DNA of 28,006 nucleotides from Conoideocrella luteorostrata (lineage: Eukaryota > Ascomycota > Sordariomycetes > Hypocreales > Clavicipitaceae): contig JASWJB010000444.1 in NCBI GenBank assembly GCA_032433595.1, positions 1 to 28,006 of the forward strand. The letters run 5' to 3'. The position numbers and the translations under genes were made by a program. Under the pieces are notes generated by a model. It made no database searches and was not told the origin of the DNA. It saw nothing but the letters and a program-made list of their open reading frames with translations. Below are positions 10,011 through 22,481 of this stretch, one piece after another; positions within the stretch are counted from its first letter, which is position 1, and each line of letters opens with the position of its first letter.

Positions 10011-13000
10011 AGTTCCTGGGGGCTTGTTTTGTTCAGCCAGCACATGGCCCCATATCATTATTATTCTGCCCCGCCTATACGAGACTTTCAAGCAATTTAA
10101 TCCAGATAGCTGCCGATACCACCGCGAACGGCCAGTCACCTGCGTGGACATGTTGAGATACAAAGTCTTTGGACAACACCGAGATACTTTCTTCGCTTTG
10201 CAGTTTCACTCATATTTCGGCCACCCTCGTGATTATTGATGCGGGCAGTCGATCAGGCGGGTTCCCTCGTTGTTCACAATATATCGTATCCACAAGACCA
10301 TTTCCATAGTCCGACAGTTTCGACTTCGAAAAAGACGGCATCGCAATCCCAGAAAGTGCCGAAACAATGTTCCGTTTTCCAAGTTAATGCCCAGCTGTAA
10401 GACAATACCACAGCCCCATATCGAAGAATGCACCAATCATTTGGGTTGTCGACAAGGGCTCGTCGTCTTGTCAAAGTTTGGCTCGGTCTCAGTTCCCCCC
10501 ACAAGGCGTAAACAACACTGGTAATGGTTCCTCTCTCCCGGAGTTCGGGCTGCGCACAAGCCTTTTTTTCTTTTTTTTTTTTCTCCAATCGCTTCGCACG
10601 TCAAATGATAGAACAGGGACCGTGTCAAGACAGCATTAGCATGCGGGAACCAAAGCTTATGCATGACGCCACCGTTGTCACACTCGATGTTAGCATAAAC
10701 CTTGCATCAGAAGATTCAATTGTAAGTAATTCTTTTTAGCAGCTTCATCAAGTATAATGGGCATTTGCCCATGTGATATCTCGATGCTGCAGTCGCGAAA
10801 AGCCACCCACCCGCTTGCTCCCTGAGCCCCTTGTCCTTGCCGCCGCCCAACTTGTAGGTCTGCTGGTAGGTGTGTCTGTATACGGAATACTCTCTGTACA
10901 ATAGCATGCTAACGTGGCTAAATAGCGAACATGGAGGGGCGTGCAGGTGCGGTCCACCCATGGAGTTCTGGCAGAGATTCGATGGTTCATGTTCATTCCA
11001 CATCAAGCGGTTGGTAGGAAGTGGAGCACATGGGGGCGTAATCCTGTGGGGGTAGAGGCAACGTCGTAGTTATGTACAATGCACATGCTACTTACAGTAC
11101 TACGGTACATTCGACACGATACGCACACACGATGCGTACACTCTGTCTTGCGTTGATGACGATCCAAGCCAACGAGATCCACTTCAACACCCATATGTGT
11201 TGTCCTAGTAAGGCAAGCAAGAGGTATATGTCGAGTTGAATGGAAATCTATGATAGCCTTTACATCACGAACATCTAATGTCATTTGCATTGACGGCATG
11301 CGATCATGAAAAAGAGGGCGCTCCTTGGCTTGCGCGAAGTAGTGAGGAAGAGCGCAAGAACACTCCGAGAACACAGCTCGACTCTAAGCATCACGAAGGA
11401 TTCGTAAACATTGACATGGCCTTCTCTGGCAATTTCATAAGCATGCTACTTTTCCGTACCTAAACCGACATGCATGGTCAGTCAGTATTACGGCACGTTG
11501 CTTTAGGCTGGGTCCTCTCAGGGTAGTGTAAGCTGTGAGCATGTCTATGCCCGAAATTGAGGATCGTCCGAGCCGCCGCAAATCTTCAGGTGGCGCCGCA
11601 ACGCAGGGCATTGTGTGAGTGGTATTTCGTTCCTTGCTGCCTTACTCACACCTCGTGGGCTGCTGGCCAATTTGTTGGGTGGCCAACGCTTATGCATGTG
11701 TGCAGGTCCAGAAAGGGTTTTTCTACTGTCATGCTTCCGTACATTGAAAGGTGTCGTCCCTCAGGTCTGCTCCTCGATTCAAGTTGGTAAAGATGTGATA
11801 CTATTCTAATTTGCCGCTCATCAAATGGGCCTGCAGCTTATTATCCTGGGGCTCAAGGCTGTCTGATTATCGGTCTTGCAAGCTCCTTGCTGTCTATCAG
11901 TTGCTGTTAACAAGAAACTCTCAGTATGTGGTCCGCCTCCGCTGTCATATGCGAAACCACAAGATGAATTGGCATGGTGAACGGAGTGGTCCAGAACAGC
12001 GAATTCTGGTCACATCACTGCCGGTGTCACACTCCGAGAAGGGAGACACCCCCTTTCAGTAATGCAACGAAGCCAACAGATCAGCCACAGATGCATTTAA
12101 TAAGAGTATGGAGGATCCTTGCCCAAGTAGAACAGGACGGGATGTCTCTCAGGAAGATCTCGGCCTTGGTTTGCCACTTCTCTGCCAAGCTCCGTGCCCA
12201 CGATACGAATTATATTACCGCCATAGCGACTGCTGGATTTTAGCCTGTTGTACTCTGTAGGGAAGCTGCAGTTTCTCACAGCATCTGCGCATAGGCCCAA
12301 GTTATCCTCGACCAGCATTGTACGCAGGTCATTCATTATCAGCTCGAAAGTTGCAGACTGCAGTCTGGCAACCGGAATGCTATTGAAGACCGAGAAGTTC
12401 GGACCTGTCAGCCCAATCCTAGCATGCCCAGGTTGGTGGGTGGCTAGTTTCAAGCCATCTGAATCGCGACTGGTTCTAGGACGTGGTCTGTTCCAGGGAA
12501 ACAGCAAGTCGTAGGTGTACGATGCAATCCGTCTAAAGAGCAGCCTGCGACTCAATGGAGAGGACGGCGCCTTGGTAACTATGTGGAACCATTATTACTA
12601 CGTGCTATAGCACTTTGGAGGAGGGTGCAACAGACGATGTTGGTGGCTGTGGGTTATTAAGTAACTGGCAAGTTTCGTGACTTCGATCCAACAAACCTGT
12701 TGCACGGCCCGGATAAACATACAATAGAAGATGGAGAGCGGGACGTGACAAGGAACTAGGTACGGCAGCTCTTAAGCCAGTGGCGATCGGTGTATTGCCA
12801 GGTTCCGTGCATGTATGTGTAAAAGTAGGTTGTAAATATATTATCCGAACGTTGTTGTACATATGTACTTGGACGATCGCGGCCGATTACTGCAAAGTCG
12901 ATCTCGAGTCACTCCCACTGCGGGCCAATCGTCTCAATCTGTTGGTCTGTGGTCCTGTTGGTTGCCCTCAACATTCTCCAAAAGTCCCGTCCGTAGCCAG

Positions 13001-13476
13001 TAGGCCAGCTGGAATCGATGGCATGCAGACAAAGACGTGGAAGGGGGGCGGGGGTTCAGTACCAAAACCTGTTGTTCTGTGGGTGGCATCCCTGGCTGCA
13101 GCTTTCTTGTGATTGAAGACTGGACCAAACAAATGGCAGACAGTGCGATGCCCGGCGGGGCTCCTATAGCCGTATGTACAATATTGATGCATGCACGGAG
13201 TATTTCTCCAAGAGTGCACATAGGAGTTTTTGTCATGTCCTAGCCCAATGCATATTTTGTGTAGGCGAACGTCTGGGTCTGGCAGCATACGGCATTGTGC
13301 AGTACCGGGGACGCGAACTCAATACAAGACGTGCAGAGGCCTCTCTTTATCGCAATATTGTAGGCATTTGCGCACTTGACTCTTCGGAGTCGTCCATCCG
13401 CGGCACAGATTGAAGACTGGCAACCTGAGCGAAACAGATGGCTGAATATTCCGGATTCTGGGACTGTGGAGGTTCT
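10011..13476. other. Gene-free region
   Basis: No gene is recognised. Features seen are a poly-T tract at 10562-10582 and scattered short open frames without motifs. The longest, 12097-12555 on the minus strand (about 150 codons, beginning only with TTG), contains FELIMNDLRTMLVEDNLGLC and could be a fragment of a decayed gene, but it has no recognised family and no supporting splice sites. Confidence 0.4.
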
Positions 13477-13600
13477 GGGAGGGCAGGGGAGGGCAGGGGG
13501 GCACGCATGCACGTTTGCTTCACGGGCGACCCTCCTTGCCATCCGGGAAACCCTCCGGGAAACCGCTCGGGAAGCTGCTAGGGAAGCTGCTAGGGACAGG
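13477..13600. repeat. Short GC-rich tandem repeats (10-bp and 12-bp units)
   Basis: A GAGGGCAGGG decamer occurs twice at about 13479-13498. From 13543 there are four 12-bp units, CCGGGAAACCCT, CCGGGAAACCGC, TCGGGAAGCTGC and TAGGGAAGCTGC, then a partial fifth unit. The later units differ from the earlier ones by shared substitutions, so the array has probably grown by stepwise duplication. Because the unit is a multiple of three, open frames through it look repetitive (for example SGKPSGKPLGKLLGK) without being evidence of a protein. Confidence 0.75.
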
Positions 13601-16600
13601 GTATTCGTCGGAGGCTTGTGAATTGTGTTGTACAAATTGTAAGTCCGTTGTCCGTAGTCCGTACCCCGTGGCATTATCTAAGGACGAAGGACCATGTCAT
13701 CCGTGACTTCCCCAAATGCAATATCAATAAACGAGCCAAATGCCGCTAACATGGGCAACTAAAAGGCAGGGAAGGAGGGCCCAGCAGTGAGTGACAGGGC
13801 TGTGTCGGTGCTAGCTCTCCACCCGTCGCGTGGATTTACATGGTAGACCCATGCCCTGATCAACACTTGGCGCAGGCTAAATGGAAGCGAGCCGGGAGAA
13901 GGAGACGGGCTCCGTCATATTGTTGAGCTAGTTTTGACGTGATGTACTTAGGTGCTCCGTTCGTACGTACATACAATACGGAGCTCTTTGCTCTTGTCCC
14001 TCGGCTGCCGCTCCTCCAAAAACAAATTTAACCGAGCAGGCTAATTTATTGGCATCTGATTCCGTGTCGTATTAGCATGACGGAGTACGGAGTACAATAT
14101 GTGCAATTTGGGTCTATGAGCGAGGAGAATGCCCAGATTTTCTGTCACTTCCCAGCATCCTTGTCATCTGCCGGTGATGGTCAATTTCTGGCTAGCTTAC
14201 GTTAGGTTTGAGGTCGGAAATATTGTACAATAGTAATGTAGGAGGGTGGCAAGGTGGGAAAGCTCGCGCCACCAACCAACAAACCAACAAACCATTGCGG
14301 TGACAGCCACTTCATTAGCGCCGCATGTAAGTCACACAAGACAGCACCTGTGTGCTGTGTATTTTTATTGCAAGGAACTCAATCGGAGTCAAGTAGCTTG
14401 CAAGCGCCGTCTCAGGGCCTGGCTTGTTCATCCACAAGCAGCAGCCCTACAATGCAGCATGTACGTGACCGAGTTTCAATATCAACGGGAAAGGACTTTT
14501 TTTTTTTTTGGGCCACATTAGCGTCCCAGGTTTGCTTAGAGCCAATCGCCAAAAAACGCTTTCCGTTTCTGGAGCCCTATTAACGGGCGCAATATGGGCC
14601 TGGGGTTGCTCGACGGGTAAGACCATCAAGGGTCAAGTTGAGGGACGCCAACCGGCGAAAGCCGGTGGATCCCAAGTAATATTCAGGCCGACGTTTGTTT
14701 CCAGAAGTACCGGCAAATCGAGAAGTTGCTTCCCGCAGCGATGAATGCTGCAAGCCAGGATCTATGACCGGAAAGGATGAACAAAGAAGTGCCTAGCTTT
14801 TACCTTCCGCGCAACCCGAGTTTCCTGACAGAGACTGGATCCGACCAAAATTACATCTACCTCACCAGCTAGGCGGGACTATGATGTGCACTAAACTCGG
14901 AAATTTGTCTATGGACTGAAATGCCAAGTCAAGAGGTTGCCTTCCCCAATGGCGCCTTGTAATGCCTGACCGGCACATTTGCACAGATGCACACTCCACG
15001 ATGGTGCCATTTTACACAGGTAATCCAAGACTTTTGGCGAGTGACTTACTCAATTGTTTTCTGTCATACGTTTGCAGCTTTCATAAAAAAAGTGAAAACT
15101 GGATGGCCGTAAAATGTCAATTTAGCGTAGAACTTAATACAATATACAATGCACTATTTGTTATAACGTCCATAACTACTTAATTATCCTTATTATGGGA
15201 CGCCTGCGCAACAAGACACCATTAAGCATGACTGTCGGGCGGTGTTGATAGCCATCTTAAACGAGCAACATGGCCCTGCCCCACAGGACTCCCTTTTCGT
15301 TCTAAAACTAAAAAGACTAAAAAAATCCTGCTTACACAATAATTATGCGGCCATGCTCCTTCATTTTCCCTGGCGACGACACATGAATGTCAGCGAATTA
15401 TTCCTTCAGGATGTGGAGCCAATCATGCGGGCAGCGAACGAAGCGTCTAAATGATAAAAGACGAAAACTTAATAACACATGCATGCTCTGCATGCTCTGT
15501 ATCCCCGCGCAATACGTCTATCAACTGGCTCACCGACTAGAAGGCGCCCAGTGCTCCTTCTCCAAGGGCAAGGCTGATGCTCTCATGCCTTGCAAGAGCT
15601 GTCGTGGCGTCATAGCACATTTAGGCTCGGTGGGAAGATCATTTTTAGCCTCGCAGTACCACTTCGAGCACCACTTCGAGCGCCACTGAGTCCGCCAGCA
15701 ATCCAGCATTCAACCATTCAAGCTATTATTTTACCCTGGTCACCTGGCCTTCCGACTTTCTACCACACCCTTCTGGAAGTCACCCTTGCACTCCACAGTG
15801 GCAGAACGAGCGGGTAGGGATTTGGGCCAATCGCGAAGCCCTTTTTTTGCCCCTACTTCAAGCAACTCCAACCACCTAGACAGCACGGCGGCCCGATGCC
15901 ATATCCTCCCCCTCAATAATTAAGTCGAGTGCTGAAGTCTGGTTGCGCATAATCAAAATTCGGCACCGTGCCCCAACCCACTGACTCTAAATTATACTAC
16001 GTAGCATGCCCGTCTTCAACGCATCGACACCGACGTTCTCCCCAATGTCTCATTCTTGTCCTCCGACCTCCGCACAGCAATCATCCATGTCTCAATGGTC
16101 ATATTGCTTCGAGGCCGCCAAATCGAGGTTATTGTCGAGGACGAGAATGCGGCCGCTATAACTAATGAGACAGCGCTATCCAATCGCGCATGATGGCGGT
16201 CGGTTTCCGGGTCGCCTATATCCCGGCAGGGCTGGAGCAGAGTGCAGAAAATGATACCGGCAGATGGTAGCCGTTCTAAGCACAGACCTGCGGACGCACA
16301 CGTACCAACGGAGGACACAATTCAATAGGCTCCAGTTTGGGGTAGAGGTATTGGCCGACAGTGTCTACTCCAACACCACGACGTCGACTATTGCATGCAA
16401 GAGCCACACTGCTCGGACTCGAAATGGTGGCACATCTATCCATCTATCGTTGCCATGCATGGAGATGAAAAGTTATACCCTCTGAAATACTCCGTACAAC
16501 CTAGAGGTTCGCTTACATCCATGATCTGGAAGTATGAGAAAGCCTCTCACACTAAACGGCTCGGGGCGTGCTTCACCGAACGTCCACCCCCCGCCAGTAA

Positions 16601-19204
16601 TACATGTAAGCACAAGCTAGGCTATCTCGCGAGAGGAAATGGAACAAAAAAAGATCACTTCTTCCTTTCTAAAGGTAAAGGATCTGATGAAGAAACCTCG
16701 GGTAGGAGTTAAATAAATTCAGACCGGATAACTATATAGTCGTTGCAAGACCATCCAAATTTTCATCAGCTGGTGCCAATACTGAAGAGTGCCAATCAGC
16801 TTCCGTTACGACAGTCTACGGTTCTGCACGTCGTTCTGCACGGAGGTGATTCAGCAAAATACATTCGTCAGATTGCTGGCTACATTAGGGCAGGCGAATG
16901 CCGCTTGGTAGGGGTGTGTCAGTGGCTTGTGGGAAGGTTGTGTAATCGTCCTCGCCTAACAAGGGGGGAAGCTGTCTTCTCAGAGATCTGCGAAGTACGA
17001 CTTGGAGAGTACCGCGACCGAATTATTGTTGGTCTATAGATAATTTCGGCGCGAAGGCTTTTTTCTTGGCGATGGCTTTTTTTTTTTTTTTAATTGTTCT
17101 CGCTAGCCAAAGTCCGCAAGACGGCGTTTTCCCCCGAATTAGTTGGTGGCTTGGAGACGGAACGACTACGGGGACAGTCCACGCGGCGACAGGGTGCTGT
17201 GAGGCCAAAGGCGGGTGGCTGACATCGCCCACATCGTCACCTTTAACGATTGCTGGACGGACGCGAGTCCTCGCGGGCAGTAGTGTATTCTCACGTTTCT
17301 CCGCATCGGACGGCCACACATACGGAGAAGCGGTTCTTGAATCTTGGCTTGCTGTTCATGATAGAACTCCCATTGCATGATAATACAAGGTCAAGCTTTC
17401 TCAACAATGATAAACGATAAACCCAGCTAGGAGCAGGTAGGTGAGTGAAATGTGAATGTGGAACCTCGGATTGTAACAACTCAAATCCAACGCCTTCTCG
17501 CAAGTGGTAGGGATGAACGCCAACCCCACCTGGCCAGAATCTAAGCTGATACATCAAGATGTCACTGGTTTCGCAGCACAACTGGATATTAAGCACGGAG
17601 GCGCGGGCTCTTCTCTTAGTGTCTACAAGGGGATTAAGTATTTGTGAAATTCTACGGGTGCACGGGGATCTCGATTCTGCTCTCGGTTATTCTGTCGACC
17701 GCCGCTGATTGACTGTCAGATGGCATCCGGAGCCAAGCAGTCGGATTTTGCCTCGTACTCTATTTCACAGCGTATGTATGGGGCGCCCGAAACACTCCCG
17801 CGATCCAGCCAATGTCTTGAGACCATCAATGCAACTCTGTCGTTGGGCGCGGCGAACGAAACGAACCAGACCAAGCATAAGTCGCAGCGGCACCGAAGGA
17901 CCACAAAACTAGCTCGTCAATCAGACAGCAGGGCGTGTTTGAGGCAAATCATGGCCGGCATAAGATCAGCTTGACCATCCGGTCGCACAGGGCATTGATC
18001 CAAGGCCCCCTCAGGGTTGGAGATCGTCTCGACCATGTCCTAACTATGAGGGGGGGGATGTGTCGGGAGGGGCAGTCCAGCTGTCTTGTCGACGGATTCG
18101 AGCCAGCCCGCGAGTGCAGACATGATAATGAGATGATTCACGTGCTGCGTCCATTATGCAGGCCAGGTAGAGCAATACTAGTATGACGATGCCAAGATGA
18201 TGACAATACACGGCCATGTGAAAAAGGCTTCGTTACAGACATTGTCGCATCTCGATACTTGGTTCTGCAATACTCCAATACTCCGTACTAGCTCTTTTGA
18301 CGCAATATTCAAAGACATGCGGAAAGCTACCGCTCCATTGCAAGCACAGCATGGTCAGCTACCGCATCCCAACAGGAAGAGGAACAGCAAACGAAAGCCT
18401 CTGGCCACTAGTTCCATTGGCGGCGCCAGTGTTGGGCAGGGTGGGATGGATTGACGCGGCTACAACTGCAATCGGGGGCTACATGCTATGTACAGCAATG
18501 CATGCAGAGATCATGTTGTAGCATTTGATCTCTTCTCAGCGGAGAGTCTGAGTCTGAAGTCTCCAGCCAAACGTGCCAGCTAGCCAGTCATTCTGTCTGT
18601 CAATCAATCGGTCAGCCAGCCCAACCAACCAACGCGCGGAGTAGATACCGGGAATTACGGTGCAGCGGCTTGAGTACTGTTCTTGGGGATGATCACATCC
18701 GCACCAGGCCCAGCCAAGCACATTCAGTTCATCGCCGCAGCTAGTTATTATGGCTAGAGAGCGGGAGGATGGGCCAGCGGCGGCTCCATGTCCACGCCAT
18801 GCCACGCCATGCCCCAAAGACAGGGAACAAGGGTGGTCGGGCACAGGCCTCGAGTTTTCCACACATGCATTAACCCTATCCACTTTCACCGTTTGACCCT
18901 CAATGACATTCAATGGGGCCGTTGGCCGGCGCAGGCGTGCGGGTTAGCAGGTGCAGCGCCAGCTCCAGTTGCTACGGAGCTCGCATGGAGAGCGCGTGCG
19001 TGTGTACGGAGTGCTGCCACAACTAGCTAGCACTGGCACGGAGTACCAGAACAACCAGCCTCGCACTGCTGATGTAAAATTGTTCAGCATAGCACAGCAC
19101 AACATAGCACAACATGGCACAATGCAGCACTTATCACCGCCCGCGGCTCCCTTCCGTTCCCTGAACCAGACAGACTCCGATGGGAGGGTGAGGAAACATG
19201 AGGC
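13601..19204. other. Gene-free region with scattered short repeats
   Basis: No gene is recognised in these 5.6 kb. Seen here are TACGGAGTA-type motifs at 14086-14094, 16488-16496 and 18279-18287; poly-T tracts at about 14498-14510 and 17076-17090; an AT-richer segment at about 15050-15475; a CCACGCCATG decamer duplicated at 18792-18811; and a CATAGCACAA-like decamer array at 19088-19117. A plus-strand frame at 16005-16190 encodes a hydrophobic-then-acidic stretch (VSMVILLRGRQIEVIVEDE) but has no start codon and no recognised relatives. Confidence 0.45.
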
Positions 19205-20031
19205 TTGACGGCTTTTCCACGCCTCGACCCCCCGTTCAATTGTTCCCCCCACTGTCTCTTCCCGCGGTCTTCATCTTCACACCATGCTTGCCCCGTCTAC
19301 TTGGGTTGGTTTGAATATCCATACCCCTCCCTATCTCTTCACTCTCACGTTTACAAGTCATGTCATGTCCTCGTTCAGCGTTTATGCTGTTGGCCACCCC
19401 CCCTCTCCCCCCCCCCCCCCCCCTTCTTCCCCCTACTCCCCCTACTCCTGCTCTTCCTTCTCCAGTAAGTGAGATGCATGTCACGGTCTTTCGTCCCAGG
19501 TTTCCGAAGTGGCTGGCAAATCGTTCCTCATGGCCGACCCCACTGCCAATTTGTGACAGATAGGCCTGCAGACGAGACCCCAGCGACCAGGGATCATTTT
19601 GCGGGATATGCTCCCCCCCAGATCTGATTTTACAGCATTACCGATTAAAGCACCCTCCTAGCTAGTTCTTTGTTCGTGTCGTGCGGGACTTGGACGGACT
19701 TACAATACTTATACCAGGCCCGCCCCCATCGAGATGTGACACGACGAACACCACGGAGTATACCATCTGAACTACCGATCCCGCCAGAAACCTACACCAA
19801 AGGATACATGCCGCATCAAAGTTCAAGAGAAAGATATCTTTCTACTATAGCTGCTACCTACCGAACTCGATTTATACTGCATCCCATCACTCAGCCAAGT
19901 GTAGAGAGCGAAAGCCGCTGGTCAGCACCACCTTCATTACTTGATTACCACTTCATCTATCTGCTCGGTGATCCTTGTTTGCGATTTCTTGCCCGCAGGT
20001 ATTGAGGATCTCTCAAATCAACCTTGGGATA
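19205..20031 (+). promoter_or_regulatory. Promoter and 5' leader region of the FlbC-type gene, pyrimidine-rich
   Basis: Upstream of the C2H2 gene lies a C/T-rich stretch from about 19396 to 19465, including an uninterrupted run of 18 C at about 19407-19424. Long pyrimidine tracts of this kind are frequent just upstream of transcription starts in filamentous ascomycetes, so the transcript may begin within a few hundred bases downstream and carry a long leader. An in-frame ATG lies upstream at 19975 and would extend the protein by 19 residues if transcription starts before it. Transcription start and factor binding sites are inferred only. Confidence 0.45.
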
Positions 20032-21078
20032 ATGGCTGCGTATTCCATGTCCCATCATCAGGCATCGATGCAGAGCGAAAGGTATCGATATGCACCTCAG
20101 CCTCCTCCATCTCCACCTCTGGAGGAGGCAAGATGCTCACTGCCTTCCATCTCGAAGCTGCTGGGGCTTGCGGATGCCAGCTCACCAACAAGTATAGCTT
20201 CGCCAGACTCTGCGTTTGAGTCTCCATGTGCTGAAGGTACGGACCTTGTATATTTGGTGCCGGGATGTGACGACTTGGTAGAAGCTAACATGTAAACTGA
20301 TCAATCAGCTCCGTCTGCTCGACGACAAGAAACACCATTTACAAGAAGCGAGAGCCGTCCGAACTCAAGCTATGCCCAACAACAACATCTCCATCAGCCA
20401 AAGGCTTTGCCTCCTACTCCTCCCATGGGAGCAGACCTCTTCGAGAGCCCCAACTACTCCATCAACAAGCCCTCCAGACACTTCAGTAATGCATCGTATT
20501 TGGGAAGGCGGTTACTGGAAATCACCCCCCCTCCAACAGAGTCCGATATGTGCCGGGTCCAGTTGGCACAACAGCAACAGCAGTCAGTGCCTCGCACGCA
20601 GCAGCAGGTTCAAACACCAGTCAATCAGCAATCACTTCCGCTAGGGCCCTTCCCAGCTCAACCCAGTCTCGGCGGTTATTATACATCGGCTCTACCAACG
20701 AACACAAATTCTCACCCACAAATATCTAATCTTTACTACCAACAACCTCTGCCGCAAAATTTCCCTCCAATCAATGTACCGGTGACATTTACGCCCGGTT
20801 CGAATAGTGGCCCCTGGCAACACCATCACTACCTGAATCCCATCCACGGCGTTTCGTATCCTCAGAACCAGGACCGATATATCTGCCCGACCTGCAACAA
20901 GGCGTTCAGTCGACCCAGCAGTCTCCGCATTCATAGCCATTCTCATACTGGAGAGAAACCGTTCAAGTGCCCACATGCCGGCTGCGGAAAGGCATTTAGC
21001 GTTCGCAGCAACATGAAACGCCATGAGCGGGGATGCCATAGCTTTAACATTAACGCCGGGCGGTCACATATGCGATAG
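20032..21078 (+). CDS. flbC: C2H2 zinc-finger transcription factor, FlbC type
   Basis: Two exons, 20032-20236 and 20309-21078, with a 72-nt GT...AG intron, encode 324 residues. The N-terminus (MAAYSMSHHQASMQSERYRY) is followed by PPPSPPLEEARCSLPSISKL, then a Gln/Pro/Ser-rich middle with a CAG/CAA run near residues 155-170. Two C2H2 fingers lie near the end: C261, C264, H277, H281 (KAFSRPSSLRIHSHSH) and C289, C294, H307, H312 (KAFSVRSNMKRHERGCH), joined by a TGEKPF linker. This pair at the extreme C-terminus and the overall size match FlbC, a regulator that promotes asexual sporulation upstream of brlA in Aspergillus. The family name is from remembered motifs; other small C2H2 regulators share similar fingers. 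The start at 20032 was chosen because the conserved N-terminal sequence begins there. No recognisable gene lies within 6 kb on either side. Confidence 0.88.
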
Positions 21079-22039
21079 AGGTCGTGCTACTACAAGCACA
21101 CTCGCATGGCGTGCAAACGCCATCCACATACGTTACGCCGTATTTTCGTTCTGTTCTGTTTCTCGTCTCCTATTTCTTTGCATTTTCTCATGTTTGTGTT
21201 TCGGATTATCTGGAATCATGAATCATATTTGCATGTGCGTCACGAGCTAAAAAAAAATTGGAGTAACTGGGTGCTGCATAAGCGGGTTATATGATATAAA
21301 GGACAGGGGGATATACTTCACATTAGCAAGGCGTTTTATGGTCAAATGAAAGAAGGGCAGAAGAGGCCCAGCTGCAACAAGGAGCATGTCCCAGATAGAA
21401 GATCTTTGAGACGATTGAAACAATCAAATATGATGAGCCAACACTTATCTGTCTCTGCTAGGAGTACCTTCTTTTGCACCTTGTTTACCTTGCACAAATG
21501 ACTTTGCCACCATCATGACTGGCGACCTTATACCAGCGTTTGCTGAGGCCAAATACATCGTTTACCTACATGCCATGCTCTCAATGACTTGACTAGTGTC
21601 TCTGCATCTCCCAGACTAGCGAGTATCATGCTGAACTACACGACTTGACGCAGAGAAGGGAGGGAGCGCACAGAAACACACACACACACACAAAAAGGGC
21701 TACTTACTACGAACTACTACACGGCCCGGGCCCAAAACTTGTCTGAAACGGGTGTCCAGCTCTCGATAGTGACCCCCCTCTTCCATAGAAATTTAAAGAG
21801 AAAAGAAGACGAAAAAGAAAACCGTACGTCCCAGTATGACTAAGTACTCTGTCTGGGCCTGCCTGTGTCTCTGTCTGTGTCTCCCTATTGGGCCACAAAT
21901 CCCCGTGATCCCGGTCGGCGAGGCTGGGTGTCGACGCAAGACATTTTTCGCGGTGTGGAGAATTGAAAATCACTGGAGGGCCGTGGCAGCGATGACTACG
22001 GCTACAGCTACAAAATCAACTATCATTACGGATAAAATT
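21079..22039. other. 3' flank of the FlbC-type gene, no gene seen
   Basis: This contains the presumed 3' UTR and terminator; no canonical AATAAA was noticed, but AT-rich sequence follows at 21246-21300. A short CA run lies at about 21676-21692. No gene is recognised. Confidence 0.4.
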
Positions 22040-22110
22040 GCGGATGCGGATGCGATTGCGGGTGCGAGTGCGGATGCGAATATAGATGCAGATGCAGATG
22101 CAGATGCGAA
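22040..22110. repeat. GCGGAT / GCAGAT hexamer-type array
   Basis: The stretch is made of trinucleotide-pair units, first GCGGAT and variants (GCGATT, GCGGGT, GCGAGT), then four GCAGAT-like units. Both strands stay open through it, which creates long spurious frames (Ala-Asp repeats on one strand, Ala-Ser repeats on the other). Confidence 0.75.
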
Positions 22111-22426
22111 ATACAAGCCCCTTTGACCGACTGGCTGGCTGCTGGCTGGGCGGGGACGATGGTAAACTTGAACTGCTGAACTGCGGGCAGGAAGGAAACT
22201 TGACTTTGCTGGACTGTGTCCGGTAAGGACTGGACCTACGGAGTGGTTAACGGTACGAGTTGCGCAGATACTGGATCTGTATTGGGATGCGAAGGTATCA
22301 CAATAATGGTTTGCTGGCCAGCTAGCTATACGCCCCTCCTCCCCTTCCCCTCTTACCGCCCCTACTGCTGCTCCTTGCGGCTCCCCCCGCTCTAAAAAAG
22401 TGTTTAGGCTAGACTCATGGGAGCAT
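22111..22426. other. Gene-free spacer between repeat arrays
   Basis: No gene, splice-supported frame or RNA is recognised. Long open frames that cross it draw most of their length from the adjoining repeats. A TACGGAGTG variant of the dispersed motif lies at about 22237-22245. Confidence 0.4.
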
Positions 22427-22481
22427 ATGTGTGGCTGTGTGGCTGTGTGTATGTGTGTATGTGTATATGTGTGTGTATGTG
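22427..22481. repeat. GT-rich microsatellite (TGTGTATG units)
   Basis: An imperfect alternating purine-pyrimidine stretch made of TGTG, TATG and TGTATATG pieces. It has no coding meaning; the sequence could adopt non-B structure. Confidence 0.75.

Noticed and set aside
12097..12555. 152-codon minus-strand frame
   Set aside because: It starts only at TTG, has no recognised motif and no flanking exons, so it is not called as a gene.
16005..16190. Plus-strand frame with hydrophobic then acidic sequence
   Set aside because: No start codon, no recognised family and no splice sites; kept only as a note in the gap description.
18085..18125. Minus-strand GGCTCGAATCC resembling a tRNA T-loop
   Set aside because: The flanking bases do not pair to form a T stem, and no anticodon arm or acceptor stem is present.
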